64,000 nucleotides of DNA from Protonemura montana (GCA_947568835.1 CANOQG010000007.1:2356001-2420000); one strand, 5' to 3'; counted from the first letter of the stretch, positions 24,818 through 38,900 are shown. A program made the numbers and translations. The notes: generated from the letters alone by a model not told the origin.

Positions 24818-27800
24818 CCCTATGTCCTGCCCCATGTCCTGCCCCATGTCCTGCTCCATGTCCTGCCCCATGTCCTGCCCCATGTCCCATGTCTTGCCCC
24901 ATATCCTGCCCTATGTCCTGCCCCATGTCCTGCCCCATGTCCTGCCCATGTCCTGTCCCATGTCCTGCCCCATGTCCTATGTCCTGCCCCATGTCCTGCC
25001 CCTTGTCCTGTCCCATTTCCTGCCCCATGTCCTGCCCTATGTCCTGTCCCATGTCCTGCCCCTTGTCCTGCACCATGTCCTGCACCATGTCCTGCCCCAT
25101 GTCCCATGTCCTGCCCCATTTCCTGCCCCATGTCCTGCCCCATGTCCTGCCCCATGTCCTGCCACATGTCCTGCCCCATGTCCTGCCCCATGTCCTGCCC
25201 TATGTCCTGCCCCATGTCCTGCCCCATGTCCTGCCCCATGTCCTGCCCATGTCCTGTCCCATGTCCTGCCCCATGTCATGCCCCATGTCCTGCCCCATGT
25301 CCTGCCCCATGTCCTATGTCCTGCCCCATGTCCTGCCCCTTGTCCTGTCCCATTTCCTGCCCCATGTCCTGCCCTATGTCCTGTCCCATGTCCTGCCCCT
25401 TGTCCTGCCCCATGTCCTGCTCCATGTCCTGCCCCATGTCCCATGTCCTGCTCCATGTCCTTCCCCTGTCCAGCCCCATGTCCCATGTCCTGCCCCATGT
25501 CCTGCCACATGTCCTGCCCTATGTCCTGTCCCATGTCCTGCCCCTTGTCCTGCCCCATGTCCTGCCCCATGTCCTGCCCCATGTCCTTCCCTATGTCCTG
25601 TCCCATGTCCTGCCCTTTGTCCTGCCCCATGTCCTGCTCCATGTCCTCCCCCTGTCCTGCCCCATGTCCCATGTCCTGCCCCATGTCCTGCCCCATGTCC
25701 TGCCCCATGTCTTGCCCCATGTCCCATGTCCTGCCCCATGTCCTGCCCCATGTCCTGCCCCATGTCCTGCCCTATGTCCTGCCCCATGTCCCGCCCCTTG
25801 TCCTTCCCCATGTCCTGCTCCATGTCCTGCCCCATGTCCCATGTCCTGCCCCATTTCCTGCCCCATGTCCTGCCCCATGTCCTGCCCCATGTCCTGCCCC
25901 ATGTCCTGTCCCATGTCCTGCCCCATGTCCTGCCCCATGTCCTGCCCCTAGTCCTGCCCTATGTCCTGTCCCATGTCCTGCCCCATGTCCTGCCCCATGT
26001 CCTGTCCCATGTCCTGCCTCATGTCCTGCCCCATGTCCTGCCCTATGTCCTGCCCCATGTCCTGCCCCATGTCCTGCCCCATGTCCTGCCCTATGTCCTG
26101 CCCCATGTCCTGCCCTATGTCCTGTCCCATGTCCTGCTCCATGTCCTGCCCCATGTCCTGCCCCATGTCCCATGTCCTGCCCCATGTCCTGCCCCATGTC
26201 CTGTCCCATGTCCTGCCCCATGTCATGCCCCATGTCCTGCCCCATGTCCTGCCCCATGTCCCATGTCCTGCCTCATGTCCTGCCCCTTGTCCTGTCCTAT
26301 TTCCTGCCCCATGTCCTGCCCCATGTCCTGCCCCGTGTCCTGCCCCATGTCCTGCCCCATGTTCTGCCCCATGTCCTGCCCCATGTCTTGCCCCATGTCC
26401 CATGTCCTGCCCCATGTCCTGCCCCATGTCCTGCCCCATGTCCTTCCCTATGTCCTGTCCCATGTCCTGCCCCATGTCCTGCCCCATGTCCTGCCCCATG
26501 TCCTGCTCCATGTCCTTCCCCTGTCCAGCCCCATGTCCCATGTCCTGCCCCATGTCCTGCCACATGTCCTGCCCCATGTCCTGCCATATGTCCTGTCCCA
26601 TGTCCTGCCCCATGTCCTGCCCTATGTCCTGCCCCATGTCCTGCCCCATGTCCTGCTCCATGTCCTGCCCCATGTCCTGCCCCATGTCCAATGTCTTGCC
26701 CCATATCCTGCCCTATGTCCTGCCCCATGTCCTGCCCCATGTCCTGCCCATGTCCTGTCCCATGTCCTGCCCCATGTCATGCCCCATGTCCTGCCCCATG
26801 TCCTGCCCCATGTCCTATGTCCTGCCCCATGTCCTGCCCCTTGTCCTGTCCCATTTCCTGCCCCATGTCCTGCCCCATGTCCTGACCCATGTCCTGCCCC
26901 ATGTCCTGCCCCATGTCCTGCCGTATGTCCTGCCCCATGTCCTGCCCCATGTCCTGCCCTATGTCCTGTCCCATGTCCTGTCCCATGTCATGTCCCATGT
27001 CCTGCTCCATGTCCTGCCCCATGTCCTGCCCCATGTCCCATGTTTTGCCTCATGTCCTGCCCCATGTCCTGCCCCATGTCCTGCCCCATGTCCTGCCCCA
27101 TGTCCTGCCCCATGTCCTGCCCCATGTCCTGTCCCATGTCCTGCCCCATGTTTTGCCCCATGTCCTGCCCCATGTCCTGCCCTATGTCCTGTCCCATGTC
27201 CTGCCCCATGTCCTGTCCCATGTCATGTCCCATGTCCTGCTCCATGTCCTGCCCCATGTCCTGCCCCATGTCCTGCCCTATGTCCTGCCCCATGTCCTGC
27301 CCCATGTCCTGCCCCATGTCCCATGTCCTGCCTCATGTCCTGCCCCTTGTCCTGTCCTATTTCCTGCCCCATGTCCTGCCCCATGTCCTGCCCCGTGTCC
27401 TGCCCCATGTCCTGCCCCATGTTCTGCCCCATGTCCTGCCCCATGTCTTGCCCCATGTCCCATGTCCTGCCCCATGTCCTGCCCCATGTCCTGCCCCATG
27501 TCCTTCCCTATGTCCTGCCCCATGTCCTGCCCCATGTCCTGCTCCATGTCCTGCCCCATGTCCTGCCCCATGTCCCATGTCTTGCCCCATATCCTGCCCT
27601 ATGTCCTGCCCCATGTCCTGCCCCATGTCCTGCCCATGTCCTGTCCCATGTCCTGCCCCATGTCCTATGTCCTGCCCCATGTCCTGCCCCTTGTCCTGTC
27701 CCATTTCCTGCCCCATGTCCTGCCCTATGTCCTGTCCCATGTCCTGCCCCTTGTCCTGCACCATGTCCTGCACCATGTCCTGCCCCATGTCCCATGTCCT

Positions 27801-30205
27801 GCCCCATTTCCTGCCCCATGTCCTGCCCCATGTCCTGCCCCATGTCCTGCCACATGTCCTGCCCCATGTCCTGCCCCATGTCCTGCCCTATGTCCTGCCC
27901 CATGTCCTGCCCCATGTCCTGCCCCATGTCCTGCCCATGTCCTGTCCCATGTCCTGCCCCATGTCATGCCCCATGTCCTGCCCCATGTCCTGCCCCATGT
28001 CCTATGTCCTGCCCCATGTCCTGCCCCTTGTCCTGTCCCATTTCCTGCCCCATGTCCTGCCCTATGTCCTGTCCCATGTCCTGCCCCTTGTCCTGCCCCA
28101 TGTCCTGCTCCATGTCCTGCCCCATGTCCCATGTCCTGCTCCATGTCCTTCCCCTGTCCAGCCCCATGTCCCATGTCCTGCCCCATGTCCTGCCACATGT
28201 CCTGCCCTATGTCCTGTCCCATGTCCTGCCCCTTGTCCTGCCCCATGTCCTGCCCCATGTCCTGCCCCATGTCCTTCCCTATGTCCTGTCCCATGTCCTG
28301 CCCCATGTCCTGCCCCATGTCCTGCTCCATGTCCTCCCCCTGTCCTGCCCCATGTCCCATGTCCTGCCCCATGTCCTGCCCCATGTCCTGCCCCATGTCT
28401 TGCCCCATGTCCCATGTCCTGCCCCATGTCCTGCCCCATGTCCTGCCCCATGTCCTGCCCTATGTCCTGCCCCATGTCCCGCCCCTTGTCCTTCCCCATG
28501 TCCTGCTCCATGTCCTGCCCCATGTCCCATGTCCTGCCCCATTTCCTGCCCCATGTCCTGCCCCATGTCCTGCCCCATGTCCTGCCCCATGTCCTGTCCC
28601 ATGTCCTGCCCCATGTCCTGCCCCATGTCCTGCCCCTAGTCCTGCCCTATGTCCTGTCCCATGTCCTGCCCCATGTCCTGCCCCATGTCCTGTCCCATGT
28701 CCTGCCTCATGTCCTGCCCCATGTCCTGCCCTATGTCCTGCCCCATGTCCTGCCCCATGTCCTGCCCCATGTCCTGCCCTATGTCCTGCCCCATGTCCTG
28801 CCCTATGTCCTGTCCCATGTCCTGCTCCATGTCCTGCCCCATGTCCTGCCCCATGTCCCATGTCCTGCCCCATGTCCTGCCCCATGTCCTGTCCCATGTC
28901 CTGCCCCATGTCATGCCCCATGTCCTGCCCCATGTCCTGCCCCATGTCCCATGTCCTGCCTCATGTCCTGCCCCTTGTCCTGTCCTATTTCCTGCCCCAT
29001 GTCCTGCCCCATGTCCTGCCCCGTGTCCTGCCCCATGTCCTGCCCCATGTTCTGCCCCATGTCCTGCCCCATGTCTTGCCCCATGTCCCATGTCCTGCCC
29101 CATGTCCTGCCCCATGTCCTGCCCCATGTCCTTCCCTATGTCCTGTCCCATGTCCTGCCCCATGTCCTGCCCCATGTCCTGCCCCATGTCCTGCTCCATG
29201 TCCTTCCCCTGTCCAGCCCCATGTCCCATGTCCTGCCCCATGTCCTGCCACATGTCCTGCCCCATGTCCTGCCATATGTCCTGTCCCATGTCCTGCCCCA
29301 TGTCCTGCCCTATGTCCTGCCCCATGTCCTGCCCCATGTCCTGCTCCATGTCCTGCCCCATGTCCTGCCCCATGTCCAATGTCTTGCCCCATATCCTGCC
29401 CTATGTCCTGCCCCATGTCCTGCCCCATGTCCTGCCCATGTCCTGTCCCATGTCCTGCCCCATGTCATGCCCCATGTCCTGCCCCATGTCCTGCCCCATG
29501 TCCTATGTCCTGCCCCATGTCCTGCCCCTTGTCCTGTCCCATTTCCTGCCCCATGTCCTGCCCCATGTCCTGACCCATGTCCTGCCCCATGTCCTGCCCC
29601 ATGTCCTGCCGTATGTCCTGCCCCATGTCCTGCCCCATGTCCTGCCCTATGTCCTGTCCCATGTCCTGTCCCATGTCATGTCCCATGTCCTGCTCCATGT
29701 CCTGCCCCATGTCCTGCCCCATGTCCCATGTTTTGCCTCATGTCCTGCCCCATGTCCTGCCCCATGTCCTGCCCCATGTCCTGCCCCATGTCCTGCCCCA
29801 TGTCCTGCCCCATGTCCTGTCCCATGTCCTGCCCCATGTTTTGCCCCATGTCCTGCCCCATGTCCTGCCCTATGTCCTGTCCCATGTCCTGCCCCATGTC
29901 CTGTCCCATGTCATGTCCCATGTCCTGCTCCATGTCCTGCCCCATGTCCTGCCCCATGTCCTGCCCTATGTCCTGCCCCATGTCCTGCCCCATGTCCTGC
30001 CCCATGTCCCATGTCCTGCCTCATGTCCTGCCCCTTGTCCTGTCCTATTTCCTGCCCCATGTCCTGCCCCATGTCCTGCCCCGTGTCCTGCCCCATGTCC
30101 TGCCCCATGTTCTGCCCCATGTCCTGCCCCATGTCTTGCCCCATGTCCCATGTCCTGCCCCATGTCCTGCCCCATGTCCTGCCCCATGTCCTTCCCTATG
30201 TCCTG
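24818..30205 (+). repeat. 2,688 bp tandem pair
   Basis: Copy 1 is 24,818-27,517 and copy 2 is 27,506-30,205. The constant offset of 2,688 equals 224 twelve-base units. The copies overlap by 12 bases at the junction, so the exchange was in register with one unit. Both contain a TAG landmark (25,950 and 28,638), a TGA/CCGTATGT landmark (26,885 and 29,573) and CCTGCACCATGT units in tandem. The visible private changes are few, for example CCCTTTGTCC near 25,615 against CCCCATGTCC near 28,303. Confidence 0.85.
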
Positions 30206-32084
30206 TCCCATGTCCTGCCCCATGTCCTGCCCCATGTCCTGCCCCATGTCCTGCTCCATGTCCTTCCCCTGTCCAGCCCCATGTCCCATGTCCTGCCCCA
30301 TGTCCTGCCACATGTCCTGCCCCATGTCCTGCCATATGTCCTGTCCCATGTCCTGCCCCATGTCCTGCCCTATGTCCTGCCCCATGTCCTGCCCCATGTC
30401 CTGCTCCATGTCCTGCCCCATGTCCTGCCCCATGTCCAATGTCTTGCCCCATATCCTGCCCTATGTCCTGCCCCATGTCCTGCCCCATGTCCTGCCCATG
30501 TCCTGTCCCATGTCCTGCCCCATGTCATGCCCCATGTCCTGCCCCATGTCCTGCCCCATGTCCTATGTCCTGCCCCATGTCCTGCCCCTTGTCCTGTCCC
30601 ATTTCCTGCCCCATGTCCTGCCCCATGTCCTGACCCATGTCCTGCCCCATGTCCTGCCCCATGTCCTGCCGTATGTCCTGCCCCATGTCCTGCCCCATGT
30701 CCTGCCCTATGTCCTGTCCCATGTCCTGTCCCATGTCATGTCCCATGTCCTGCTCCATGTCCTGCCCCATGTCCTGCCCCATGTCCCATGTTTTGCCTCA
30801 TGTCCTGCCCCATGTCCTGCCCCATGTCCTGCCCCATGTCCTGCCCCATGTCCTGCCCCATGTCCTGCCCCATGTCCTGTCCCATGTCCTGCCCCATGTT
30901 TTGCCCCATGTCCTGCCCCATGTCCTGCCCTATGTCCTGTCCCATGTCCTGCCCCATGTCCTGTCCCATGTCATGTCCCATGTCCTGCTCCATGTCCTGC
31001 CCCATGTCCTGCCCCATGTCCTGCCCTATGTCCTGCCCCATGTCCTGCCCCATGTCCTGCCCCATGTCCCATGTCCTGCCTCATGTCCTGCCCCTTGTCC
31101 TGTCCTATTTCCTGCCCCATGTCCTGCCCCATGTCCTGCCCCGTGTCCTGCCCCATGTCCTGCCCCATGTTCTGCCCCATGTCCTGCCCCATGTCTTGCC
31201 CCATGTCCCATGTCCTGCCCCATGTCCTGCCCCATGTCCTGCCCCATGTCCTTCCCTATGTCCTGTCCCATGTCCTGCCCCATGTCCTGCCCCATGTCCT
31301 GCCCCATGTCCTGCTCCATGTCCTTCCCCTGTCCAGCCCCATGTCCCATGTCCTGCCCCATGTCCTGCCACATGTCCTGCCCCATGTCCTGCCCTATGTC
31401 CTGCCCCATGTCCTGCCCCATGTCCTGCTCCATGTCCTGCCCCATGTCCTGCCCCATGTCCAATGTCTTGCCCCATATCCTGCCCTATGTCCTGCCCCAT
31501 GTCCTGCCCCATGTCCTGCCCATGTCCTGTCCCATGTCCTGCCCCATGTCATGCCCCATGTCCTGCCCCATGTCCTGCCCCATGTCCTATGTCCTGCCCC
31601 ATGTCCTGCCCCTTGTCCTGTCCCATTTCCTGCCCCATGTCCTGCCCCATGTCCTGACCCATGTCCTGCCCCATGTCCTGCCCCATGTCCTGCCGTATGT
31701 CCTGCCCCATGTCCTGCCCCATGTCCTGCCCTATGTCCTGTCCCATGTCCTGTCCCATGTCATGTCCCATGTCCTGCTCCATGTCCTGCCCCATGTCCTG
31801 CCCCATGTCCCATGTTTTGCCTCATGTCCTGCCCCATGTCCTGCCCCATGTCCTGCCCCATGTCCTGCCCCATGTCCTGCCCCATGTCCTGCCCCATGTC
31901 CTGTCCCATGTCCTGCCCCATGTTTTGCCCCATGTCCTGCCCCATGTCCTGCCCTATGTCCTGTCCCATGTCCTGCCCCATGTCCTGTCCCATGTCATGT
32001 CCCATGTCCTGCTCCATGTCCTGCCCCATGTCCTGCCCCATGTCCTGCCCTATGTCCTGCCCCATGTCCTGCCCCATGTCCTGC
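28914..32084 (+). repeat. Three tandem copies of a ~1,060 bp higher-order unit
   Basis: Copies begin at about 28,914, 29,974 and 31,034. The spacing is 1,060 between the first two and 1,060 falling to 1,024 into the third, because copy 3 has lost 36 bp (three units, including the CCTGCCATATGT unit) near 31,390. Each copy carries the TGA/CCGTATGT landmark (29,573, 30,633, 31,657) and the CCATGTTTTGCC variant. The triple overlaps the right copy of the 2,688 bp pair, so this was a later or nested expansion. Confidence 0.85.
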
Positions 32085-35000
32085 CCCATGTCCTGCCCCA
32101 TGTCCTGCCCCATGTCCTGCCCCATGTCCTGCCCCATGTCCTGCCCCATGTCCTGCCCCATGTCCCATGTCCTGCCCCATGTCCTGCCCCTTGTCCTGTC
32201 CCATTTCCTGCCCCATGTCCTACCCCATGTCCTGCCCCATGTCCTGCCCCATGTCCTGCCCCATGTCCTGCCTCATGTCCTGCCCCATGTCTTGCCCCAT
32301 GTCCCATGTCCTGCCCCATGTCCTGCCCCATGTCCTGCCCCATGTCCTGCCCTATGTCCTGTCTTATGTCCTGCCCCATGTAATGCCCCATGTCCTGCTC
32401 CATGTCCTCCCCCTGTCCTGCCCTATGTCTTATGTCCTGCCCCATGTCCTGCCTCATGGCCTGCCCCATGTCCCGCCCTATGTCCTGTCCCATGTCCTGC
32501 CCCATTTCCTGCCCCATGTCCTGCTCCATGTCCTGCCCCATGTCCTGCCCCATGTCCCGCTCCATGTCCTCCCCATGTCCTGCCTCATGTCCCATGTCCT
32601 GCCCCATGTCCTGCCCCATGTCCTGTCCCATGTCCTGCCCCATGTTTTGCCCCATGTCCTGTCCAATGTCCTGCCTCATGTCCTGCCCCATGTCCTGCCC
32701 CATGTCCTGCCCCATGTCCTGCCCCATGTCCTGTCCCATGTCCTGCCCCATGTCATGCCCCATGTCCTGCCCCATGTCCTGCCCCATGTCCCATGTCCTG
32801 CCCCATGTCCTGCCCTTTGTCCTGTCCCATTTCCTGCCCCATGTCCTGCCCCATGTCCTGCCCCATGTCCTGCCCCATGTCCTGCCCCATGTCTTGCCCC
32901 ATGTTCCATGTCCTGCCCCATGTCCTGCCCCATGTCCTGCCCCATGTCCTTCCCTATGTCCTGTCCCATGTCCTGCCCCATGTCCTGCCCCATGTCCTGC
33001 TCCATGTCCTCCCCCTGTCCTGCCCCATGTCCCATGTCCTGCCCCATGTCCTGCCCCATGTCCTGCCCCATGTCCTGCCCTATGTCTTGTCCCATGTCCT
33101 GCCCCATGTCCTGCCCCATGTCCTGCCCTATGTCCTGCCCCATGTCTTGCCCCATGTCCCATGTCCTGCCCCATGTCCTGCCCCATGTCCTGCCCCATGT
33201 CCTGCCCTATGTCCTGCCCCATGTCCTGCCCCTTGTCCTGCCCCATGTCCTGCTCCATGTCCTGCCCCATGTCCCATGTCCTGCCCCATTTCCTGCCCCA
33301 TGTCCTGCCCCATGTCCTGCCTCATGTCCTGCCTCATGTCCTGCCCTATGTCCTGCCCCATGCCCTGCCCCATGTCCTGCTCCATGTCCTGCCCTATGTC
33401 CTGCTCCATGTCCTGCCCTATGTCCTGTCCCATGTCCTGCTCCATGTCCTGCCCCATGTCCTGCCCCATGTCCCATGTCTTGCCCCATGTCCTGCCCCAT
33501 GTCCTGTCCCATGTCCTGCCCCATGTCATGCCCCATGTCCTGCCCCATGTCCTGCCCCATGTCCCATGTCCTGCCTCATGTCCTGCCCCTTGTCCTGTCC
33601 TATTTCCTGCCCCATGTCCTGCCCCATGTCCTGCCCCGTGTCCTGCCCCATGTCCTGCCCCATGTTCTGCCCCATGTCCTGCCCCATATCTTGCCCCATG
33701 TCCAATGTCCTGCCCCATGTCCTGCCCCATGTCCTGCCCCATGTCCTTCCCTATGTCCTGTCCCATGTCCTGCCCCATGTCCTGCCCCATGTCCTGCCCC
33801 ATGTCCTGCTCCATGTCCTTCCCCTGTCCAGCCCCATGTCCCATGTCCTGCCCCATGTCCTGCCACATGTCCTGCCCCATGTCCTGCCATATGTCCTGTC
33901 CCATGTCCTGCCCCATGTCCTGCCCTATGTCCTGCCCCATGTCCTGCCCCATGTCCTGCTCCATGTCCTGCCCCATGTCCTGCCCCATGTCCCATGTCTT
34001 GCCCCATATCCTGCCCTATGTCCTGCCCCATGTCCTGCCCCATGTCCTGCCCATGTCCTGTCCCATGTCCTGCCCCATGTCCTATGTCCTGCCCCATGTC
34101 CTGCCCCTTGTCCTGTCCCATTTCCTGCCCCATGTCCTGCCCTATGTCCTGTCCCATGTCCTGCCCCTTGTCCTGCACCATGTCCTGCTCCATGTCCTGC
34201 CCCATGTCCCATGTCCTGCCCCATTTCCTGCCCCATGTCCTGCCCCATGTCCTGCCCCATGTCCTGCCACATGTCCTGCCCCATGTCCTGCCCCATGTCC
34301 TGCCCTATGTCCTGCCCCATGTCCTGCCCCATGTCCTGCCCCATGTCCTGCCCATGTCCTGTCCCATGTCCTGCCCCATGTCATGCCCCATGTCCTGCCC
34401 CATGTCCTGCCCCATGTCCTATGTCCTGCCCCATGTCCTGCCCCTTGTCCTGTCCCATTTCCTGCCCCATGTCCTGCCCTATGTCCTGTCCCATGTCCTG
34501 CCCCTTGTCCTGCCCCATGTCCTGCTCCATGTCCTGCCCCATGTCCCATGTCCTGCTCCATGTCCTTCCCCTGTCCAGCCCCATGTCCCATGTCCTGCCC
34601 CATGTCCTGCCACATGTCCTGCCCTATGTCCTGTCCCATGTCCTGCCCCTTGTCCTGCCCCATGTCCTGCTCCATGTCCTGCCCCATGTCCCATGTCCTG
34701 CTCCATGTCCTTCCCCTGTCCAGCCCCATGTCCCATGTCCTGCCCCATGTCCTGCCACATGTCCTGCCCCAAATCCTGCCCCATGTCCTGCCCCATGTCC
34801 TGCCCTATGTCCTGTCTTATGTCCTGCCCCATGTAATGCCCCATGTCCTGCTCCATGTCCTCCCCCTGTCCTGCCCTATGTCTTATGTCCTGCCCCATGT
34901 CCTGCCTCATGGCCTGCCCCATGTCCTGCCCTATGTCCTGTCCCATGTCCTGCCCCATTTCCTGCCCCATGTCCTGCTCCATGTCCTGCCCCATGTCCTG

Positions 35001-35978
35001 CCCAATGTCCCGCTCCATGTCCTCCCCCTGTCCTGCCTCATGTCCCATGTCCTGCCCCATGTCCTGCCCCATGTCCTGCCCCATGTCCTGCCCCATGTCC
35101 TGTCCCATGTCCTGCCCCATGTTTTGCCCCATGTCCTGTCCAATGTCCTGCCTCATGTCCTGCCCCATGTCCTGCCCCATGTCCTGCCCCATGTCCTGCC
35201 CCATGTCCTGTCCCATGTCCTGCCCCATGTCATGCCCCATGTCCTGCCCCATGTCCTGCCCCATGTCCCATGTCCTGCCCCATGTCCTGCCCTTTGTCCT
35301 GTCCCATTTCCTGCCCCATGTCCTGCCCCATGTCCTGCCCCATGTCCTGCCCCATGTCCTGCCCCATGTCTTGCCCCATGTCCCATGTCCTGCCCCATGT
35401 CCTGCCCCATGTCCTGCCCCATGTCCTTCCCTATGTCCTGTCCCATGTCCTGCCCCATGTCCTGCCCCATGTCCTGCTCCATGTTCTCCCCCTGTCCTGC
35501 CCCATGTCCCATGTCCTGCCCCATGTCCTGCCCCATGTCCTGCCCAATGTCCTGCCCCATGTCCTGCCCTATGTCCTGCCCCTTGTCTTGCCCCATGTCC
35601 CATGTCCTGCCCCATGTCCTGCCCCATGTCCTGCCCCATGTCCTGCCCTATGTCCTGCCCCATGTCCTGCCCCATGTCCTGCTCCATGTCCTGCCCCATG
35701 TCCTGCCCCATGTCCCATGTCATGCCCCATGTCCTGCCCCATGTCCTGCCCCATGTCCTGTCCCATGACCTGCTCTATGTCCTGCCCCATGTCTTGCCCC
35801 ATGTCCCATGTCCTGCCTCACGTCCTGCCCCATGTCCTGCCCCATGTCCTGCCCCATGTCCTGCCCCATGTCCTGCCCCATGTCCTGCCCTATGTCCTGC
35901 CCCATGTCCTGCCCCATGTCCTGCCCTATGCCCTGTCCCATGTCCTGTCCCATGTCATTTCCCATGTCCTGCTCCATG

Positions 35979-38900
35979 TCCTGCCCCATGTCCTGCCCCA
36001 TGTCCTGCCCTATGTCCTGCCCCATGTCCTGCCCCATGTCCTGCTCCATGTCCTGCCCCATGTCCTGCCCCATGTCCCATGTCATGCCCCATGTCCTGCC
36101 CCATGTCCTGCCCCATGTCCTGCCCCATGTCCTGCCCCATGTCCTGCCCTATGTCCTGTCCCATGTCCTGCCCCTTGTCCTGCCCCATGTCCTGCTCCAT
36201 GTCCTTCCCCATGTCCCATGTCCTGCCCCATTGCCTGCCCCATGTCCTGCCCCATGTCCTGCCCCATGTCCTGCCACATGTCCTGCCCCATGTCCTGCCC
36301 CATGTCCTGTCCCATTTCCTGCCCCATGTCCTGCCCCATGTCCTGCCCCTAGTCCTGCCCTATGTCCTGTCCCATGTCCTGCCCCATGTCCTGCCCCATG
36401 TCCTGTCCCATGTCCTGCCTCATGTCCTGCCCCATGTCCTACCCTATGTCCTGCCCCATGTCCTGCCCCATGTCCTGCCCCATGTCCTGCCCTATGTCCT
36501 GCCCCATGTCCTGCCTTATGTCCTGCCCTATGTCCTGTCCCATGTCCTGCCCCATGTCCTGCCCCATGTCCTGTCCCATGTCATGTCCCATGTCCTGCTC
36601 CATGTCCTGTTCCGGGTCCTGCCCCATGTCCTGCCCCATGTCCTGCCCCATGTCCTGCCCCATGTCCTGCCCCATGTCCTGTCTCATGTCCTGCACCATG
36701 TCCTGCCCCATGTCCTGCCCCATGTCCTGCCCCATGTCCTGCTCCATGTCCTGCCCCATGTCCTGCCCCATGTCCCATGTCCTGCCCCATGTCCTGCCCC
36801 ATGTCCTGTCCCATGTCCTGCCCCATGTCATGCCCCATGTCCTGCCCCATGTCCTGCCCCATGTCCCATGTCCTGCCTCATGTCCTGCCCCTTGTCCTGT
36901 CCTATTTCCTGCCCCATGTCCTGCCCCATGTCCTGCCCCGTGTCCTGCCCCATGTCCTGCCCCATGTCCTGCTCCATGTCCTGCCCCATGTCCTGCCCCA
37001 TGTCCTGCCCTATGTCCTGCCCCATGTCCTGCCCCATGTCCTGCCCCATGTCCTGCCCCATGTCCTGCCCCATGTCCTGCCCCATGTCCTGCCCCATGTC
37101 CTGCCCCATGTCCTGCCCCATGTCCTGCCCCATGTCCCATGTCCTGCCCCATGTCCTGCCCCTTGTTCTGTCCCATTTCCTGCCCCATGTCCTACCCCAT
37201 GTCCTGCCTCATGTCCTGCCCCATGTCCTGCCCCATGTCCTGCCTCATGTCCTGCCCCATGTCTTGCCCCATGTCCCATGTCCTGCCCCATGTCCTGCCC
37301 CATGTCCTGCCCCATGTCCTGCCCTATGTCCTGTCTTATGTCCTGCCCCATGTAATGCCCCATGTCCTGCTCCATGTCCTCCCCCTGTCCTGCCCTCTAT
37401 CTTATGTCCAGCCCCATGTCCTGCCTCATGGCCTGCCCCATGTCCTGCCCTATGTCCTGTCCCATGTCCTGCCCCATTTCCTGCCCCATGTCCTGCTCCA
37501 TGTCCTGCCCCATGTCCTGCCCCATGTCCCGCTCCATGTCCTCCCCATGTCCTGCCTCATGTCCCATGTCCTGCCCAATGTACTGCCTCATGTCCTGCCC
37601 CATGTCCTGCCCCATGTCCTGCCCCATGTCCTGCCCCATGTCCTGTCCCATGTCCTGCCCCATGTCATGCCCCATGTCCTGCCCCATGTCCTGCCCCATG
37701 TCCCATGTCCTGCCCCATGTCCTGCCCTTTGTCCTGTCCCATTTCCTGCCCCATGTCCTGCCCCATGTCCTGCCCCATGTCCTGCCCCATGTCCTGCCCC
37801 ATGTCTTGCCCCATGTTCCATGTCCTGCCCCATGTCCTGCCCCATGTCCTGCCCCATGTCCTTCCCTATGTCCTGTCCCATGTCCTGCCCCATGTCCTGC
37901 CCCATGTCCTGCTCCATGTCCTCCCCCTGTCCTGCCCCATGTCCCATGTCCTGCATCATGTCCTGCCCCATGTCCTGCCCCATGTCCTGCCCTATGTCTT
38001 GTCCCATGTCCTGCCCCATGTCCTGCCCCATGTCCTGCCCTATGTCCTGCCCCATGTCTTGCCCCATGTCCCATGTCCTGCCCCATGTCCTGCCCCATGT
38101 CCTGCCCCATGTCCTGCCCTATGTCCTGCCCCATGTCCTGCCCCTTGTCCTGCCCCATGTCCTGCTCCATGTCCTGCCCCATGTCCCATGTCCTGCCCCA
38201 TTTCCTGCCCCATGTCCTGCCCCATGTCCTGTCCCATGTCCTGCCTCATGTCCTGCCCCATGTCCTGCCCTATGTCCTGCCCCATGCCCTGCCCCATGTC
38301 CTGTCCCATGTCCTGCCCCATGTCCTGCCCCATGTCCTGCCCTATGTCCTGTCCCATGTCCTGCTCCATGTCCTGCCCCATGTCCTGCCCCATGTCCCAT
38401 GTCTTGCCCCATGTCCTGCCCCATGTCCTGCCCCATGTCCTGCCCCATGTCCTGCCCTATGTCCTGCCCCATGTCCTGCCCTATGTCCTGTCCCATGTCC
38501 TGCTCCATGTCCTGCCCCATGTCCTGCCCCATGTCCCATGTCCTGCCCCATGTCCTGCCCCATGTCCCATGTCCTGCCCCATGTCCTGCCCCTTGTCCTG
38601 TCCCATTTCCTGCCCCATGTCCTACCCCATGTCCTGCCCCATGTCCTGCCCCATGTCCTGCCCCATGTCCTGCCTCATGTCCTGCCCCATGTCTTGCCCC
38701 ATGTCCCATGTCCTGCCCCATGTCTTGCCCCATGTCCTGCCCCATGTCCTGCCCTATGTCCTGTCTTATGTCCTGCCCCATGTAATGCCCCATGTCCTGC
38801 TCCATGTCCTCCCCCTGTCCTGCCCCATGTCCCATGTCCTGCCCCATTTCCTGCCCCATGTCCTGCCCCATGTCCTGCCCCATGTCCTGCCCCATGTCCT

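Larger units (their letters stand above)
18858..36346 (+). repeat. Super-copy 2 of the ~15-17 kb higher-order block
   Basis: This is collinear with super-copy 1 in three pieces: 18,858-22,446, 22,442-27,320 and 31,034-36,346. At 22,442-22,446 the first two pieces join across five shared bases (ATGTC), which removes the equivalent of 3,590-5,883. Between the second and third pieces the block is enlarged by a 2,688 bp tandem pair and a triple of about 1,060 bp. Two 36-bp (three-unit) losses relative to super-copy 1 lie near 31,390 and 35,540. The rare CCCCAAATCCTG unit at about 34,770 matches the one near 13,440. Confidence 0.8.
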
